Positions 1-9,483 are shown, counted from the stretch's first letter. The stretch is DNA of 64,000 bases from Rhodoblastus sp963748385 (GCA_963748385.1 CAVVIQ010000012.1:372001-436000), one strand, 5' to 3'. Notes: generated by a model not told the origin, from the sequence alone. Translations and numbers: made by a program.

Positions 1-344
1 TCGTCGGTCGAATAGATGAAGCGTCCGACCGTGACATAGCGGGTGAGCGCCACGCCGCCGCAGGCCAGAGCCGCGAGCCCGGCGAGCGCCACAAGAGGGC
101 GCCGCGTCCAGGCCGACCGGATCCCGGCGGCGCGCGGCGGCGAGACAACAGGATCGGCGGCGGGCGCTTGTCGCGCCTCCATGGCCGGCGGCGTCACCCG
201 CAAATCGTCGACCGTGCTCGACCGGGGCCTCAGACGCGTCAAGGTCGTCGGCTCAAGGGGAGCGGCGGCGCCGGCGAATTCCTGCTCGGCGTCGTTCTCG
301 CGACGGCTGCTGGCCTCCCGGGAGCGGTTGACGAATTCGTTCAT
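1..344 (-). CDS. HlyD/EmrA-family membrane-fusion protein, N-terminal part (cut by window edge)
   Basis: The reading frame starts with ATG at 344 and runs off the left edge. About 85 residues form a charged, proline-rich cytoplasmic tail, followed by one hydrophobic segment (RPLVALAGLAALACGGVAL). The frame then reads RYVTVGRFIYSTDD. A membrane anchor followed by a GRF-x-x-STDDA-like sequence is typical of the periplasmic adaptor (EmrA/HlyD type) of tripartite efflux pumps, where it opens the first beta domain. The family call rests on this short motif only, because the lipoyl/hairpin domains lie outside the window. A partner MFS or ABC transporter would be expected beyond position 1. Confidence 0.6.
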   Translation of the reverse strand, partial: MNEFVNRSREASSRRENDAEQEFAGAAAPLEPTTLTRLRPRSSTVDDLRVTPPAMEARQAPAADPVVSPPRAAGIRSAWTRRPLVALAGLAALACGGVALTRYVTVGRFIYSTD

Positions 345-756
345 TGAAAGCTCATTGATTCGGTCTCAAACCGGTAAGCCGACGCAGCAACCCGACTCAA
401 TGGCCCCCGCCTCGCCAAGGGCGCCGAAAATAGCGCAAGATTATTAAGGCGATGCGGGCGTTCGAAATGTTGCGCTTGGGCGAAGTTCACGCGTGAACGA
501 GAATTTTTTTTGGCTCCCCAATTGAGTGGAAACCTCTGGCGAACGGTTTTTGCGCGTTGGGATAGGCGACCTTGCGATTTCCCCGTTGGGAGACGCGCGG
601 CGGACGCGCCGCCCGCCCCAGTTCGGACGCGGGCCATTCCCGCGTCGCGGCTCGACGCAAACGCAAGGCGCACGCCGCGCGCCAAACCCTGTCCACGGCG
701 CGAGTCCGGCAAGGCGCCTGCAATAGGAATTCCGTGTAAATCACGCGGAATGGGCG
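345..756. other. Intergenic region between adaptor gene and tadC
   Basis: About 410 bases with no convincing gene. It must hold the promoter of the leftward adaptor gene. Near the tadC end an imperfect inverted repeat (ATTCCGTG ... CACGCGGAAT, 730-752) could form a hairpin, but no U-tract follows on the minus strand, so a terminator is not clear. The short open frames here overlap each other and have no recognisable features. Confidence 0.4.
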
Positions 757-1734
757 TCACCATTTTACAGCCATGACCTGGATCGCCACCGGCGTCAGGA
801 TGACGATGAACAGCACGGGAAGAAAGAACAGCATCAGGGGCAAGGTCAGCTTTGGCGGAAGCGAGGCCGCCTTCTTCTCCGCCTCATTCATGCGTTGATC
901 GCGCATTTCCTGCGCCGCCACGCGCAGCGCGGTCCCAAGCGGCGTGCCGTATTTTTCGGCCTGGATCAACGAAGTGGAAATATTCTTCACGCCTTCGAGG
1001 CCAGTGCGCTTGTAGAAATTCTCATAGGCCTGACGACGGTCCATGAGATAGGACAACTCGGCCGTGGTTAAGGCGAATTCCTCCGCGAGCGGCACCGAAC
1101 TCGCGCCGACCTCCTCGCTCACGCGGCGAAATCCCTGCTCGATCGACATGCCGGATTGCACGCAGATCAGCAGCAGATCAAGCGCGTCGGCGAAGGCCCG
1201 CTTCATATTCTGCTGGCGCTTGGAGATGGTGTTGGAAATATAAATTTCCGGCGCCTTAAGGCCCAGATAGGCGGAGACCACGACGATCGTCAGCCGAAGC
1301 AGGAAGGACCAGTCGTTCGCAAGAAGAAGGAAGACATAAAGCGTGGTGACGGTGACGAACGTGATCGGCGTCACCAGGCGGAAGAACAGGAAGGCGATCT
1401 CGGCCTGAGGTCCACGGAAACCCGCCATCGTCAATTTCGCCTTGGCGTCCTCAGTGCCCAGCCATTTCGACAGGCTGTATTTGTCGACGACCTCCTTCAT
1501 ATAGGCCTTGGGCGTCCGCCGCAGCTTGCCAGCGTTGCGTTTCGCCAATTTCTCGCGCTCGCGCGCGCGGATGCGCTCGCGCTCCGAGGCGACGAGCTTC
1601 ATCCGGTCGGCGAGGGCGTCGCCTTCGATCAGAGGAAAACCGACCGAAAGCAGGCTCGCGACGGTGAAGATTCCGACGAGCAGCGCCAGCAGGATTCGCG
1701 AATCGGTGACTTTGTCGACGATCAATTCCAACAT
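757..1734 (-). CDS. tadC: Tad pilus inner-membrane platform protein TadC
   Basis: A 325-residue protein of the GspF/TadC family. The N-terminus has a hydrophobic segment (SRILLALLVGIFTVASLL). Two closely spaced segments follow near residues 110-150 (FLFFRLVTPITFVTVTTLYVFLLL and the next helix), and a C-terminal segment ends in PVAIQVMAVKW. The middle carries the T2SSF domain, with ALDLLLICVQSGMSIEQGFRRV and an AEKYGTPLG-type motif. With TadB it forms the membrane platform that couples the CpaF ATPase to Flp pilin extrusion. It is the last gene of the leftward cpaE-cpaF-tadB-tadC run, 33 bases after tadB. Length and layout are normal. Confidence 0.9.
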   Translation of the reverse strand: MLELIVDKVTDSRILLALLVGIFTVASLLSVGFPLIEGDALADRMKLVASERERIRAREREKLAKRNAGKLRRTPKAYMKEVVDKYSLSKWLGTEDAKAKLTMAGFRGPQAEIAFLFFRLVTPITFVTVTTLYVFLLLANDWSFLLRLTIVVVSAYLGLKAPEIYISNTISKRQQNMKRAFADALDLLLICVQSGMSIEQGFRRVSEEVGASSVPLAEEFALTTAELSYLMDRRQAYENFYKRTGLEGVKNISTSLIQAEKYGTPLGTALRVAAQEMRDQRMNEAEKKAASLPPKLTLPLMLFFLPVLFIVILTPVAIQVMAVKW

Positions 1735-1767
1735 GTCGTGCGGCCTTGTCGATTCCCTCGAATGTCT

Positions 1768-2751
1768 TCAGATTTCGAAGTCGACCATGCGCTTCATGAC
1801 GAAGCTGCCGATGGCCTCCAGCACGGCGGCGACCATGAGCATGGTGCGCCCCTGTTTCGTGGTCCACAGCAGTTCTATGAAATGCGGACTGGTCAGATAG
1901 AGGAGAAGGGCGCAAATCACCGGCAGCAATCCGACGATCCAAGCCGAAACCTTGGCCTCCGCCGAGACCGCTGTCACCTTGTCGCGCATTTTCTTGCGTT
2001 CGCGCATGACGGTGGACAGATTGGTGAGAGCCTCGCCGAGATTGCCGCCCGATTTCTGCTGGATGGTGACGACGATCGCGAAAAAATTCGCTTCGGGCGT
2101 AGGAATGCGCAGGGGCAAACGCTCAACCGCCTCCGACACCGTCAGGCCGAGCGCCTGCGATTCGACGATCTGCCGGAACTCGCTGCGCACCGGCTCGTGG
2201 CCCTCGGAAGCGATGATCCGGAGGGTGTCGTTGAGCGGGAGACCCGCCTTGACGCCGCGAATGATGATGTCGATCGCATTGGGAAATCCCTGGTTGAATT
2301 TTTTCAACCGGCGGTTGGCCAGGAATTTCAGCACAAAATTCGGCAAACCGAAGCCGCCAATGAGCGGGCCGGCCAAAGCCATCAGCGGGCTTTGGCTGAC
2401 CACCAGGATCATCAGGCTGATCACGGTCGCGGAAACGGCCGAAATGATGAAGAAACTGATTCGGCTCAGATCGAGACCGGCCTGGGAAATGCGGGTCTCC
2501 AAAGACACTTTCGCCTTTTCGGCGCTGCGCTGTTCGATTTCCTTCAGGCTGTCCGTAACCTGTTTGCGCCGCGCCGCCGCATCCGCGACCCTTTCGCCGG
2601 ATCCGCGCCGCTGGCCGGATTTCGTGGCGATCTGCGCCCTGCGCTTTTCCGTCCTGGCCTCGCCCGAGAGGTAGGGATAGACCAGCGCATAAAAGCCTCC
2701 CGTCACCGCGATGACGGAGAGAAGGACGATGAGAAGGGAACGGCTGTCCAT
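1768..2751 (-). CDS. tadB: Tad pilus inner-membrane platform protein TadB
   Basis: A 327-residue T2SSF-family protein, the partner of TadC. It has an N-terminal transmembrane helix (SLLIVLLSVIAVTGGFYALVY) and a charged cytoplasmic stretch rich in Arg, Lys and Glu (residues 30-95). A membrane pair lies near residues 100-140. The T2SSF core (FPNAIDIIIRGVKAGLPLNDTLRII, then GGNLGEALTNLSTVMRER) is followed by C-terminal helices. It lies between cpaF (17 bases upstream) and tadC in the same direction, as in most cpa/tad loci. Confidence 0.9.
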   Translation of the reverse strand: MDSRSLLIVLLSVIAVTGGFYALVYPYLSGEARTEKRRAQIATKSGQRRGSGERVADAAARRKQVTDSLKEIEQRSAEKAKVSLETRISQAGLDLSRISFFIISAVSATVISLMILVVSQSPLMALAGPLIGGFGLPNFVLKFLANRRLKKFNQGFPNAIDIIIRGVKAGLPLNDTLRIIASEGHEPVRSEFRQIVESQALGLTVSEAVERLPLRIPTPEANFFAIVVTIQQKSGGNLGEALTNLSTVMRERKKMRDKVTAVSAEAKVSAWIVGLLPVICALLLYLTSPHFIELLWTTKQGRTMLMVAAVLEAIGSFVMKRMVDFEI

Positions 2752-2768
2752 GGTTGAGGCCCTTGCGC

Positions 2769-4184
2769 TTATTCGCTCGCCAGGGAGGCGTCGAGCGCCG
2801 CCGCGAGCCGTTCCTCCTCGCCGAAATAACGCGCGCGCTCCCAGAAACGAGGTCGCCCGACGCCGGTCGAGCGATGCTTGCCCTTCAGCTTGCCGTTGGC
2901 GTCCTCGCCGAGGATGTCATAGAGAAACAGATCCTGGATGATGACGACATCGCCTTCGAGGCCCATCACTTCGGAGATGTGGGTGATGCGGCGCGATCCG
3001 TCGCGCAGGCGCGCGGCCTGGATGATGACGTCGATCGAGGCGACGATCATCTCGCGGATGGTGCGCGGCGGCAGGGCGTAGCCGCCCATGGTGATCATCG
3101 ATTCGAGACGGCTCAAAGCCTCGCGCGGAGAATTGGCGTGAAGCGTCCCCATCGAACCGTCGTGGCCGGTGTTCATGGCCTGGAGGAGATCGAAGGCCTC
3201 CGGGCCGCGCACTTCGCCGACGATGATGCGCTCGGGACGCATGCGCAGGCAGTTCTTGACAAGGTCGCGCATTGTCACCGAGCCCTGCCCTTCGAGGTTC
3301 GGCGGGCGCGTTTCGAGCCGCACCACATGAGTTTGCTGGAGCTGAAGCTCGGCCGCGTCCTCGCAGGTGATCACGCGCTCGTCGCCGTCGATGTAATGGG
3401 TCAGGCAATTGAGCAAGGTGGTCTTGCCGGAGCCGGTGCCGCCCGAAATCAGCACGTTGCAGCGCACCCGGCCGATGATCTTCAGAATCTCGCCGCCCTC
3501 CGGCGAAATCGAGCCGAATTGCATCAACTGGTCGAGGGTCAGCTTGTCCCTTTTGAATTTACGGATGGTGAGGGCGGGGCCGTCGATGGCGAGCGGCGGC
3601 GCGATGACGTTGACGCGGGAGCCGTCGAGCAGGCGCGCGTCGCAGATCGGCGAGGCTTCGTCCACGCGGCGACCGACCTGGCTGACGATGCGCTGGCAGA
3701 TGTTCATCAGCTGCGCATTGTCGCGAAAGCGCACATTGGTGAGCTGGATCTTGCCGCCGACCTCGATGAAGGTGCGGCTGGCGCCGTTCACCATGATGTC
3801 CGCGATGTCGTCGCGCGCGAGAAGCGGCTCAAGCGGGCCAAAGCCGAGCACGTCATTGCAGATGTCGTCGAGCAGGTCCTCCTGCTCGGCGATCGACATG
3901 ACGACATTCTTGATCGAAATGATTTCGTTGACGATGTCGCGAATCTCTTCGCGCGCGCTTTCCGCGTCGAGCTTTGACAGCTGCGACAGGTCGATGGCCT
4001 CGATCAGGGCCCCGAAGACCATGCTCTTGGTCTGGAAATAATCGTCCGATCGGCGCGCTTCCGCCGCGGGAGGAGGCGGCGGCGCGAGCGGAAGCTGCGG
4101 CGCCGGCGTGAAAGATTCGGCTCCGGTTGGTTTCCTCGGCGTGCTTGGCGGGGCGACGCCGACGCCCGAGCGCTTTCCGAACAT
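2769..4184 (-). CDS. cpaF: Tad pilus assembly/retraction ATPase CpaF (TadA)
   Basis: A 471-residue type II/IV secretion hexameric ATPase. After a proline-rich N-terminus (residues 1-50) comes the N-terminal ATPase domain. The Walker A motif is visible as SGGTGSGKTTLLN, followed by an Asp box (VITCEDAAELQL), a Walker B region (RPERIIVGEVRGPEAFDLLQAMNTGHDG) and a His box (GTLHANSP). CpaF supplies the energy for Flp pilus extension, and in studied systems also for retraction. It sits between cpaE and tadB. It ends in ...AALDASLASE, with no sign of truncation. Confidence 0.95.
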   Translation of the reverse strand: MFGKRSGVGVAPPSTPRKPTGAESFTPAPQLPLAPPPPPAAEARRSDDYFQTKSMVFGALIEAIDLSQLSKLDAESAREEIRDIVNEIISIKNVVMSIAEQEDLLDDICNDVLGFGPLEPLLARDDIADIMVNGASRTFIEVGGKIQLTNVRFRDNAQLMNICQRIVSQVGRRVDEASPICDARLLDGSRVNVIAPPLAIDGPALTIRKFKRDKLTLDQLMQFGSISPEGGEILKIIGRVRCNVLISGGTGSGKTTLLNCLTHYIDGDERVITCEDAAELQLQQTHVVRLETRPPNLEGQGSVTMRDLVKNCLRMRPERIIVGEVRGPEAFDLLQAMNTGHDGSMGTLHANSPREALSRLESMITMGGYALPPRTIREMIVASIDVIIQAARLRDGSRRITHISEVMGLEGDVVIIQDLFLYDILGEDANGKLKGKHRSTGVGRPRFWERARYFGEEERLAAALDASLASE

Positions 4185-4223
4185 TGTCGCTTCCGTACTC
4201 CCGAACCTAAAAGAGGGCAGACA

Positions 4224-5474
4224 TCAACCTTTGAACACCGCGAACAACGGTTCGAGAAAACCCTTGCGTTCGCGTTTGATGGCGGTCCGGCTGGTGGCGA
4301 TCCGAGCCAGATCGTCGAAAATCGCCGCTGTCTTGGCCCCGTCCTCGACCTCGGCGATCATCTGACCGTTGTTGGCGGCGCCGACGAACAGCTTGGCGTT
4401 GAAGGGCACGACCGCAGCGAGCTCCATCTCCAGCGCCTTGCCGAAATCGGCGGGCGGGATCTCCGGGCGCCGGGGCATGCCCACGCCGTTCAGCACGACG
4501 TGCGGCGCCGGATCGTTGCGCCGCGCGGCGCGGAGATTGTCGATCAGGCTTTTGGCGTTGCGCAGGCTCGCCAGCTCCGGCGATGCGACGATGAAGGCCT
4601 CGTCGGCGGTCGAAAGCAGCCGGCGCGACCAGGCGGTCCAGACATGGGGAATGTCGAGAACGACATAGGGCGTGGAGGCGCGCAGGATCTCGAGCAGAGG
4701 ATCGAAGGCCGTTTCGACGAGATCGTAAGCCCGCTCGACGGTCGCCGGCGGGGCGAGGATGGACAGCTTCTCGCTGCATTTCGACAACAGGCGGTCGACC
4801 AGATTGCTGTCGAGGCGCTCCGGCGAAAATACGGCTTCCGCGATTCCCTGCGGCGGATCCTGATTGAAATCCAGCCCCGTCGTGCCGAAAGGAAGGTCGA
4901 GATCGACGATCACCGTCGCCGCGTCGAGGTCGCGAGCGATCGACCAGGCGAGATTGTGCGAGATGCACGAGGCGCCGACGCCGCCTTTGCAGCCCATTAC
5001 GGCGATGACCCGCGCCAGCGGCGCGGCGGCGTCCTGATTGTAGAGCAGGGAAAGGGCGGCGATGAAATCCATCACGCCGATCGGATGGACCAGATATTCG
5101 CTCACCGCGCGCGTCATCAGCTCGCGATAAAGCGGAATGTCATTGTGCCGTCCGATCACGATCACCTTGGTTCCGGCGTCGCAGAATTCGGCCAAGGCCT
5201 CAAGCTGCGCCAGCAGTTCGCCGCGCGAGGCGCTGCTCTCGATCACCACCACATTGGGCGTGGGCGACGTGCGATAGGCCTCGACCGCGGCTGCGGCGCC
5301 GCCCATGTTCACCTTGACATGGGTCTTTTCCATTCGGCGGTCGTCCGCCGCGGCGGCGATCGTCGCGGCGAGTTCGGCGGTCTCGCAGAAAGCCTGCAGC
5401 GAAATGCGCGGCAACGGCGCAATGGGCGCCGCCTGCGGCGCCGACGCGGAGGGAATGGAGCGATCGCTGGCCAT
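4224..5474 (-). CDS. cpaE: Tad pilus localisation ATPase CpaE (TadZ)
   Basis: A 416-residue protein with an N-terminal receiver-like domain (about residues 35-140, with VVVIESSASRGELLAQLEALAEFCDAGTKV; atypical CheY fold) and a C-terminal MinD/ParA-like domain. The deviant Walker A reads GCKGGVGASCISHNLA, and the later motif VIVDLDLPFGT is the ATP-site Asp region. In this family the protein places the pilus machine, often at a cell pole. It starts 3 bases after cpaD ends and is followed 40 bases later by cpaF, so the genes are clearly co-transcribed. Confidence 0.9.
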   Translation of the reverse strand: MASDRSIPSASAPQAAPIAPLPRISLQAFCETAELAATIAAAADDRRMEKTHVKVNMGGAAAAVEAYRTSPTPNVVVIESSASRGELLAQLEALAEFCDAGTKVIVIGRHNDIPLYRELMTRAVSEYLVHPIGVMDFIAALSLLYNQDAAAPLARVIAVMGCKGGVGASCISHNLAWSIARDLDAATVIVDLDLPFGTTGLDFNQDPPQGIAEAVFSPERLDSNLVDRLLSKCSEKLSILAPPATVERAYDLVETAFDPLLEILRASTPYVVLDIPHVWTAWSRRLLSTADEAFIVASPELASLRNAKSLIDNLRAARRNDPAPHVVLNGVGMPRRPEIPPADFGKALEMELAAVVPFNAKLFVGAANNGQMIAEVEDGAKTAAIFDDLARIATSRTAIKRERKGFLEPLFAVFKG

Positions 5475-5476
5475 GG

Positions 5477-6244
5477 TCAGTTCCCCGATCCGCTGCTAAC
5501 GGCCAATCCGCTGATATTGGTGTTCTGCGTTTTCCAGTTGGTGCCGGGATCCTTGCCCTGACGGACGTCGTCGATGGCGCGGCCGCGCATGGTCGAATCG
5601 GGCGGCGCAGTCGCGCCCGGGCCGACGAGATCGCGCGGATCGGCGACCTGAGCCGCCATCATCTGCTGGGTGGCGCAGCCGAAATTCCAGTATTGCCGGT
5701 TCTCCCAGCCGTTGAGCGACGAGCCGGAAGCGAGATCGTTAGGCCATTGCCCGCAACGTGAATCGACCTTGGCGGTTATCGTCGCATAGGACAGGCGGAC
5801 CGGCGCGGCGAGCGAGGGATCGGCGACGTGATAATAGGATATCCTCACGAGGCCGCGGGCGCCGCCGGCGGCGAGCGCCCGCCGCAGACCGGGCTCGGCG
5901 GCGCGCGCCTCGGCGCCGTCGCGCCCGCCTTGAGGCAGCGCCAGCCCGATCTCGCCGGAGCCATGGTCTTTGTATTGGCGCGCGAATTGCCGAACCTGGG
6001 CCTGGGTTCTGTCGTCCAGCGCGCCATTGCGCACTTCCGGGAACACTTCGAGACGGGCCCAGCCTTCGCGAAGTTCGATCGGATGCCGGGCGCGATAATC
6101 GTCGGGCGAGATCGAGTTGGTGACGACTCGATCGGCGCCCGAACAGGCCGCGAGCGGCGCCGCGACAGCCAGAAGCGCCGCAAACCTCAATTTTCTGGCC
6201 GCCGGCCGGCGGGTTTCGGTGTGGAGAAGGCAAGAGTGCGCCAT
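5477..6244 (-). CDS. cpaD: Tad pilus lipoprotein CpaD
   Basis: About 255 residues with a lipoprotein signal: a basic stretch, a hydrophobic core (FAALLAVAAPLAAC) and a lipobox LAAC-S. The mature part holds the CpaD motifs (YRARHPIELREG near the start; WPNDLASG, ENRQYWNFGCATQQMMAAQVADPRDLVGP near the end). It is an outer-membrane partner of the CpaC secretin. The ATG at 6244 is preferred because it gives a short basic n-region; an in-frame ATG at 6259 would add five residues. The gene lies between cpaC and cpaE. Confidence 0.88.
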   Translation of the reverse strand: MAHSCLLHTETRRPAARKLRFAALLAVAAPLAACSGADRVVTNSISPDDYRARHPIELREGWARLEVFPEVRNGALDDRTQAQVRQFARQYKDHGSGEIGLALPQGGRDGAEARAAEPGLRRALAAGGARGLVRISYYHVADPSLAAPVRLSYATITAKVDSRCGQWPNDLASGSSLNGWENRQYWNFGCATQQMMAAQVADPRDLVGPGATAPPDSTMRGRAIDDVRQGKDPGTNWKTQNTNISGLAVSSGSGN

Positions 6245-6328
6245 GTTGTGTCCGTGCAATCGTTGCGCTTGACTTTCGGGCCTCGCGTCGGGCCCGCCTT
6301 TGCTTGCGCGGGCGGGCCGTGGCGAAAC

Positions 6329-7825
6329 TCAATCGTGGATGAAGCCTACGCGTCCGCTGAAATGCGCGTCCGCCTCGGGATTGTCGGTGGTCGAATAGAG
6401 CTTGTTCACGCGGCCGAGCAGCCAGGCCTGTGGGTCGTTGGCGGCGGCGAAATTGTCGTCGGGCCGCGCCAGCGCGCTGTTGGGAACCGGCTTGACCAGA
6501 TAGGGCGTCGCAACGATCATCAACTCGGTCTCCTGTCGCCCGTAATCGCGCGAGCGGAACAGCTGGCCGAGGATGGGAAGGTTCATGGCGCCGGGCGTGC
6601 CGTTCTGCGCCTGGTTGGAGATGTCTTCGATCAATCCTGCGGTCGCGATCGAGCCGCCGCTCGGCAATTCGACGGTGGTCTCATGGCGGCGGGTGCGGAA
6701 GCCGGGCACGCTCATGCCGTTGACGACCGACGACGTCGCCGGATCGATTTCCGAGACCTCGGTGGCCAGCCGCAGGGAAATGCGCCCGGAGGAGAGGACG
6801 ACCGGCGTGAAGTTCAAGGTTACGCCATAGGGCTTGTAATCCACGGTTGGCATGCAGCCATTGTTGAATGACCCGCCCCCGCTCGGGGCGCTGTTGCAGG
6901 AATAGCCCGTGATGATCGGCACTTCGCCGCCGACCGTGAATTTAGCGCTTTCGCCCGAAACCGCGGTGACGTTCGGCTCGGCCAGGGTGTGGGCGACGCC
7001 CTGACGCTCGAAGGCGACCAGAGACTGGGTCAGCGACCATGCGCCGCCGAATTTGGTGGTCGTATTGAGCGCGCCGGCGGTGAGCGCCCCGGCGTTGACC
7101 GTGAACGGGTTGTCCTGGACGAAGGATCCCCAGTTGCCGGTGAGCGACGAGGTCGATATGCCCAGCTGCTTGGCGATATTGCGCTGGATTTCGGCGATCG
7201 TGACCTTGACCATCACCTCGTCGCGGCCCTTGATCTTGATGGCGTTGACGACCTCGCCGGGGGCCGCGACGCCGGCTCCGGCCGCGATTCCCCTATTATT
7301 CCCCGCATCCTTGTTGATGCTGGCGGCAAAGCCCTTGGCGATGTCGAGCGCGGTCTGCATGTCGCCGGGCGAATCGACTTCTCCCGTCAGGATGATGGAG
7401 TCGTTGACGGTGCGGGCGATGATCCGCGCCGACGGCATGGCGGCGTGGAGGATGGCCTGCAAATCGCCGATGTCGCGGCCGATCGACATTTCGAAGGTCG
7501 CGAACCGGCGGCCCTGTTTGTCCATCACATAGATCGTGGTCTGGCCTGTGCCATGGCCGATGATATAGATCTTGCGCGGGGAGCGGACGATGGCGTTGGC
7601 GACGTCCGGATTGCCGACGAAGACTTCCCCGGCGTCCTGGGGAAGATCGATGATGATCGATTTGCCCACGCCCATCGTGATGCGGCGCGCGGAGCTCTGC
7701 CCCCACGAGGAGACCTGCTCTCCGTTATAGGATTGCGCCCGTCCGTCCAGCGCCGGCGCGGCGATGGCGAGCAGGGCGAATACGCCTCCGGTCAGCCTGG
7801 TGCGGTTTTTCGGCATCATTTTCAC
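6329..7825 (-). CDS. cpaC: Tad pilus outer-membrane secretin CpaC (RcpA)
   Basis: A 498-residue secretin. A signal peptide (GGVFALLAIAAPALDGRA) is followed by the pilus-formation N domain (residues 45-115, SIIIDLPQDAGEVFVGNPDVANAIV), a BON-like domain (DLQAILHAAMPSARIIARTVNDSIILTGEV) and the secretin core. The core shows AEPNVTAVSGESAKFTVGGEVPI and VELPSGGSIATAGLI. It forms the outer-membrane channel for Flp pili. The start is a GTG whose first base overlaps the cpaB stop (GTGA), indicating translational coupling; ATG codons lie two and three codons later. Confidence 0.93.
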   Translation of the reverse strand: MKMMPKNRTRLTGGVFALLAIAAPALDGRAQSYNGEQVSSWGQSSARRITMGVGKSIIIDLPQDAGEVFVGNPDVANAIVRSPRKIYIIGHGTGQTTIYVMDKQGRRFATFEMSIGRDIGDLQAILHAAMPSARIIARTVNDSIILTGEVDSPGDMQTALDIAKGFAASINKDAGNNRGIAAGAGVAAPGEVVNAIKIKGRDEVMVKVTIAEIQRNIAKQLGISTSSLTGNWGSFVQDNPFTVNAGALTAGALNTTTKFGGAWSLTQSLVAFERQGVAHTLAEPNVTAVSGESAKFTVGGEVPIITGYSCNSAPSGGGSFNNGCMPTVDYKPYGVTLNFTPVVLSSGRISLRLATEVSEIDPATSSVVNGMSVPGFRTRRHETTVELPSGGSIATAGLIEDISNQAQNGTPGAMNLPILGQLFRSRDYGRQETELMIVATPYLVKPVPNSALARPDDNFAAANDPQAWLLGRVNKLYSTTDNPEADAHFSGRVGFIHD

Positions 7826-8676
7826 TCTTGCGCAGGGGCGGCGGGCTTTGAGGCGTCGTCGATCGTTTGCACGCGCGATTGGGTGGCGACCCCTGCGCGC
7901 ACGACGGTGACTGTATGGTCGCGTCCATCCAGGCCCGCCGTCATCGGGGCGACGGTCTGGCTGTCCTGCATCGCGCGCAGAACCAGCGAAAGCTGGCCGA
8001 CGCGCTGGGCGAGGATGATGGACTCGGCCTGTTCGGGGGTGAGTTCGAGCGTCGCGGTCGCGCCGGTGGCGTAGGCCTTGCCGCCCTTGTCCTGGGCGTT
8101 CTGACCGATGGCGAGAACGCGGACATTGGTCACCAGTGTTTTCGCGACATAGGAATCGCCATTGCCGGTCTTGGGCCCATCGTCGTCGCGGTAGATGCGA
8201 ATGACATCGACGCGATCGTTGGGCAGGATGAAATTGCCGGCCGTCGTGGTGCCGCTGCCCTCGATGCTGATCGCCACCGCCCGATAGCCGGGGGTCAGCA
8301 TCGCCGAGAGATAGCCGGAGCCGCCGCCCTTGAACAGTTTCTCGCGCCGGATCGGTTCGCCGGCCAGGAAGGAGCCGCGCACCACCGAATCCTTGACGTC
8401 GTTGATCGCATTGGGTGAATCGGACTTGCGAATGACGCCCGGCATCGAATCGTCCTTCGGCCAGTCATGCCAGGCGAGGTCCATCGGCTGAACGACCGCG
8501 CCGAAGCTCAGCTCGTGAGCCGCGACCAGGATCTGGTCGCTCTCGACAGATTTGGGCGCCATGACGATCTGGACCGGAGCCGCAGGCTTCGGCGCCGGGC
8601 GTGAAAGCACGAGATAGGACGAGCCGACGCCCGAAGCCAGAACCACGCCGAGAAGGATGAGCCGAGATTTTTTCAT
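7822..8676 (-). CDS. cpaB: Tad pilus assembly protein CpaB (RcpC)
   Basis: A 284-residue protein with an N-terminal hydrophobic anchor (SRLILLGVVLASGVGSSYLVL), a SAF domain (residues 45-115, ILVAAHELSFGAVVQPMDLAW and FLAGEPIRREKLF) and the RcpC/CpaB domain (GYRAVAISIEGSGTTTAGNFILPNDRVDVI). It is a periplasmic partner that helps assemble the secretin. The first gene of the cpaB-cpaC-cpaD-cpaE-cpaF-tadB-tadC run, it starts after a strong terminator of the upstream cpaA unit, so it probably has its own promoter in 8677-8797. Confidence 0.92.
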   Translation of the reverse strand: MKKSRLILLGVVLASGVGSSYLVLSRPAPKPAAPVQIVMAPKSVESDQILVAAHELSFGAVVQPMDLAWHDWPKDDSMPGVIRKSDSPNAINDVKDSVVRGSFLAGEPIRREKLFKGGGSGYLSAMLTPGYRAVAISIEGSGTTTAGNFILPNDRVDVIRIYRDDDGPKTGNGDSYVAKTLVTNVRVLAIGQNAQDKGGKAYATGATATLELTPEQAESIILAQRVGQLSLVLRAMQDSQTVAPMTAGLDGRDHTVTVVRAGVATQSRVQTIDDASKPAAPAQE

Positions 8677-8797
8677 CGCGTTTCAACGGTCCGAGATACC
8701 GCCCGCAAGCGGGACGTTGATCGAATTGAAACAGTGAAACGTCAAATTAAGGTTAATGAATCCTCACGCATTTTATCGGCGCCGGCTCGAAGACCCG

Positions 8798-8829
8798 AAA
8801 AAGCGACGCCCCGCGACGCGGGGCGTCGC
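8798..8829 (-). terminator. Intrinsic terminator after cpaA
   Basis: The arms GCGACGCCCCGCG (8803-8815) and CGCGGGGCGTCGC (8817-8829) are perfect inverted repeats. On the minus strand they are followed by a U-tract (AAAAA at 8798-8802 on the plus strand). This would end transcripts of the flp-cpaA unit before cpaB. Confidence 0.85.
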
Positions 8830-8854
8830 GGGGCGAAGGAAGCCGGACGGAGCG

Positions 8855-9361
8855 TCAGCTCGCGAGCGCGCTGAGGTAGATCCGGGTCTCGGGATAAAGG
8901 ATAAGGCCGGCGGCGGCCAGCGCGACGCCGTATGGCACGCCATTGTCACTGTTATGGAGGCGCATCAGCCACGCCCGGGCGCGGGCCCATCCCGGCATCG
9001 GCAAGCGACGGAAGGCGAGCAGCGCCAAGCCGAGCGCGCCGCCGATCAGGGCCGCGTTGAGGCCAAATTCGGCGACGTGATCGAAGCCCATCCATACCGC
9101 GGTGGTCGCGGCGAGCTTGGCGTCGCCGCCGCCGATGAAGCCAAAAGAAAATAAAGTGAAGGTGATGACGAGAACGACCAGGCCAACGGCCAGATGCTGA
9201 CCGATGGCCGCCGCCGGAAGCCCGAACAAAAAGGCGAGGACAACGAAAGCCACGACGAGACCGACCGAAATCCAGTTGGAAATCGTCATCGTGAACAGGT
9301 CCGAAAAGGCCGCGTAAATCAGGAGGGCCGGGAAAATGACGATCGTCAGGGCGTCGAACAT
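8855..9361 (-). CDS. cpaA: Prepilin peptidase CpaA (TadV)
   Basis: About 168 residues with several hydrophobic segments, an A24-type aspartic peptidase. The two catalytic Asp regions are visible: AAFSDLFTMTISN (first Asp, cytoplasmic loop 1) and GFIGGGDAKL (the conserved GxGDxK-like second site). It cleaves the leader of Flp prepilin and of pseudopilins. The ATG at 9361 (MFDALTIVIFPALLIY) is chosen because it gives the usual immediate first helix. It lies just downstream of the two pilin genes and ends before a strong terminator. Confidence 0.9.
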   Translation of the reverse strand: MFDALTIVIFPALLIYAAFSDLFTMTISNWISVGLVVAFVVLAFLFGLPAAAIGQHLAVGLVVLVITFTLFSFGFIGGGDAKLAATTAVWMGFDHVAEFGLNAALIGGALGLALLAFRRLPMPGWARARAWLMRLHNSDNGVPYGVALAAAGLILYPETRIYLSALAS

Positions 9362-9483
9362 GGCTAATCCGCGTGTTGTTGGCGCGGTCATCATGGCGCG
9401 TCGCGATTACCCGTTGGTTACCGCGCGAGGACTGGCGAAGGACTTTCGGACGGTGCGACGCGCGTTTGTCGCCTTCGCGCGAC

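Noticed and set aside
1156..2757. Long open frame (533 codons) on the plus strand across tadC and tadB
   Set aside because: It is antisense to two recognisable genes and has the charged, repetitive look of a high-GC shadow frame.
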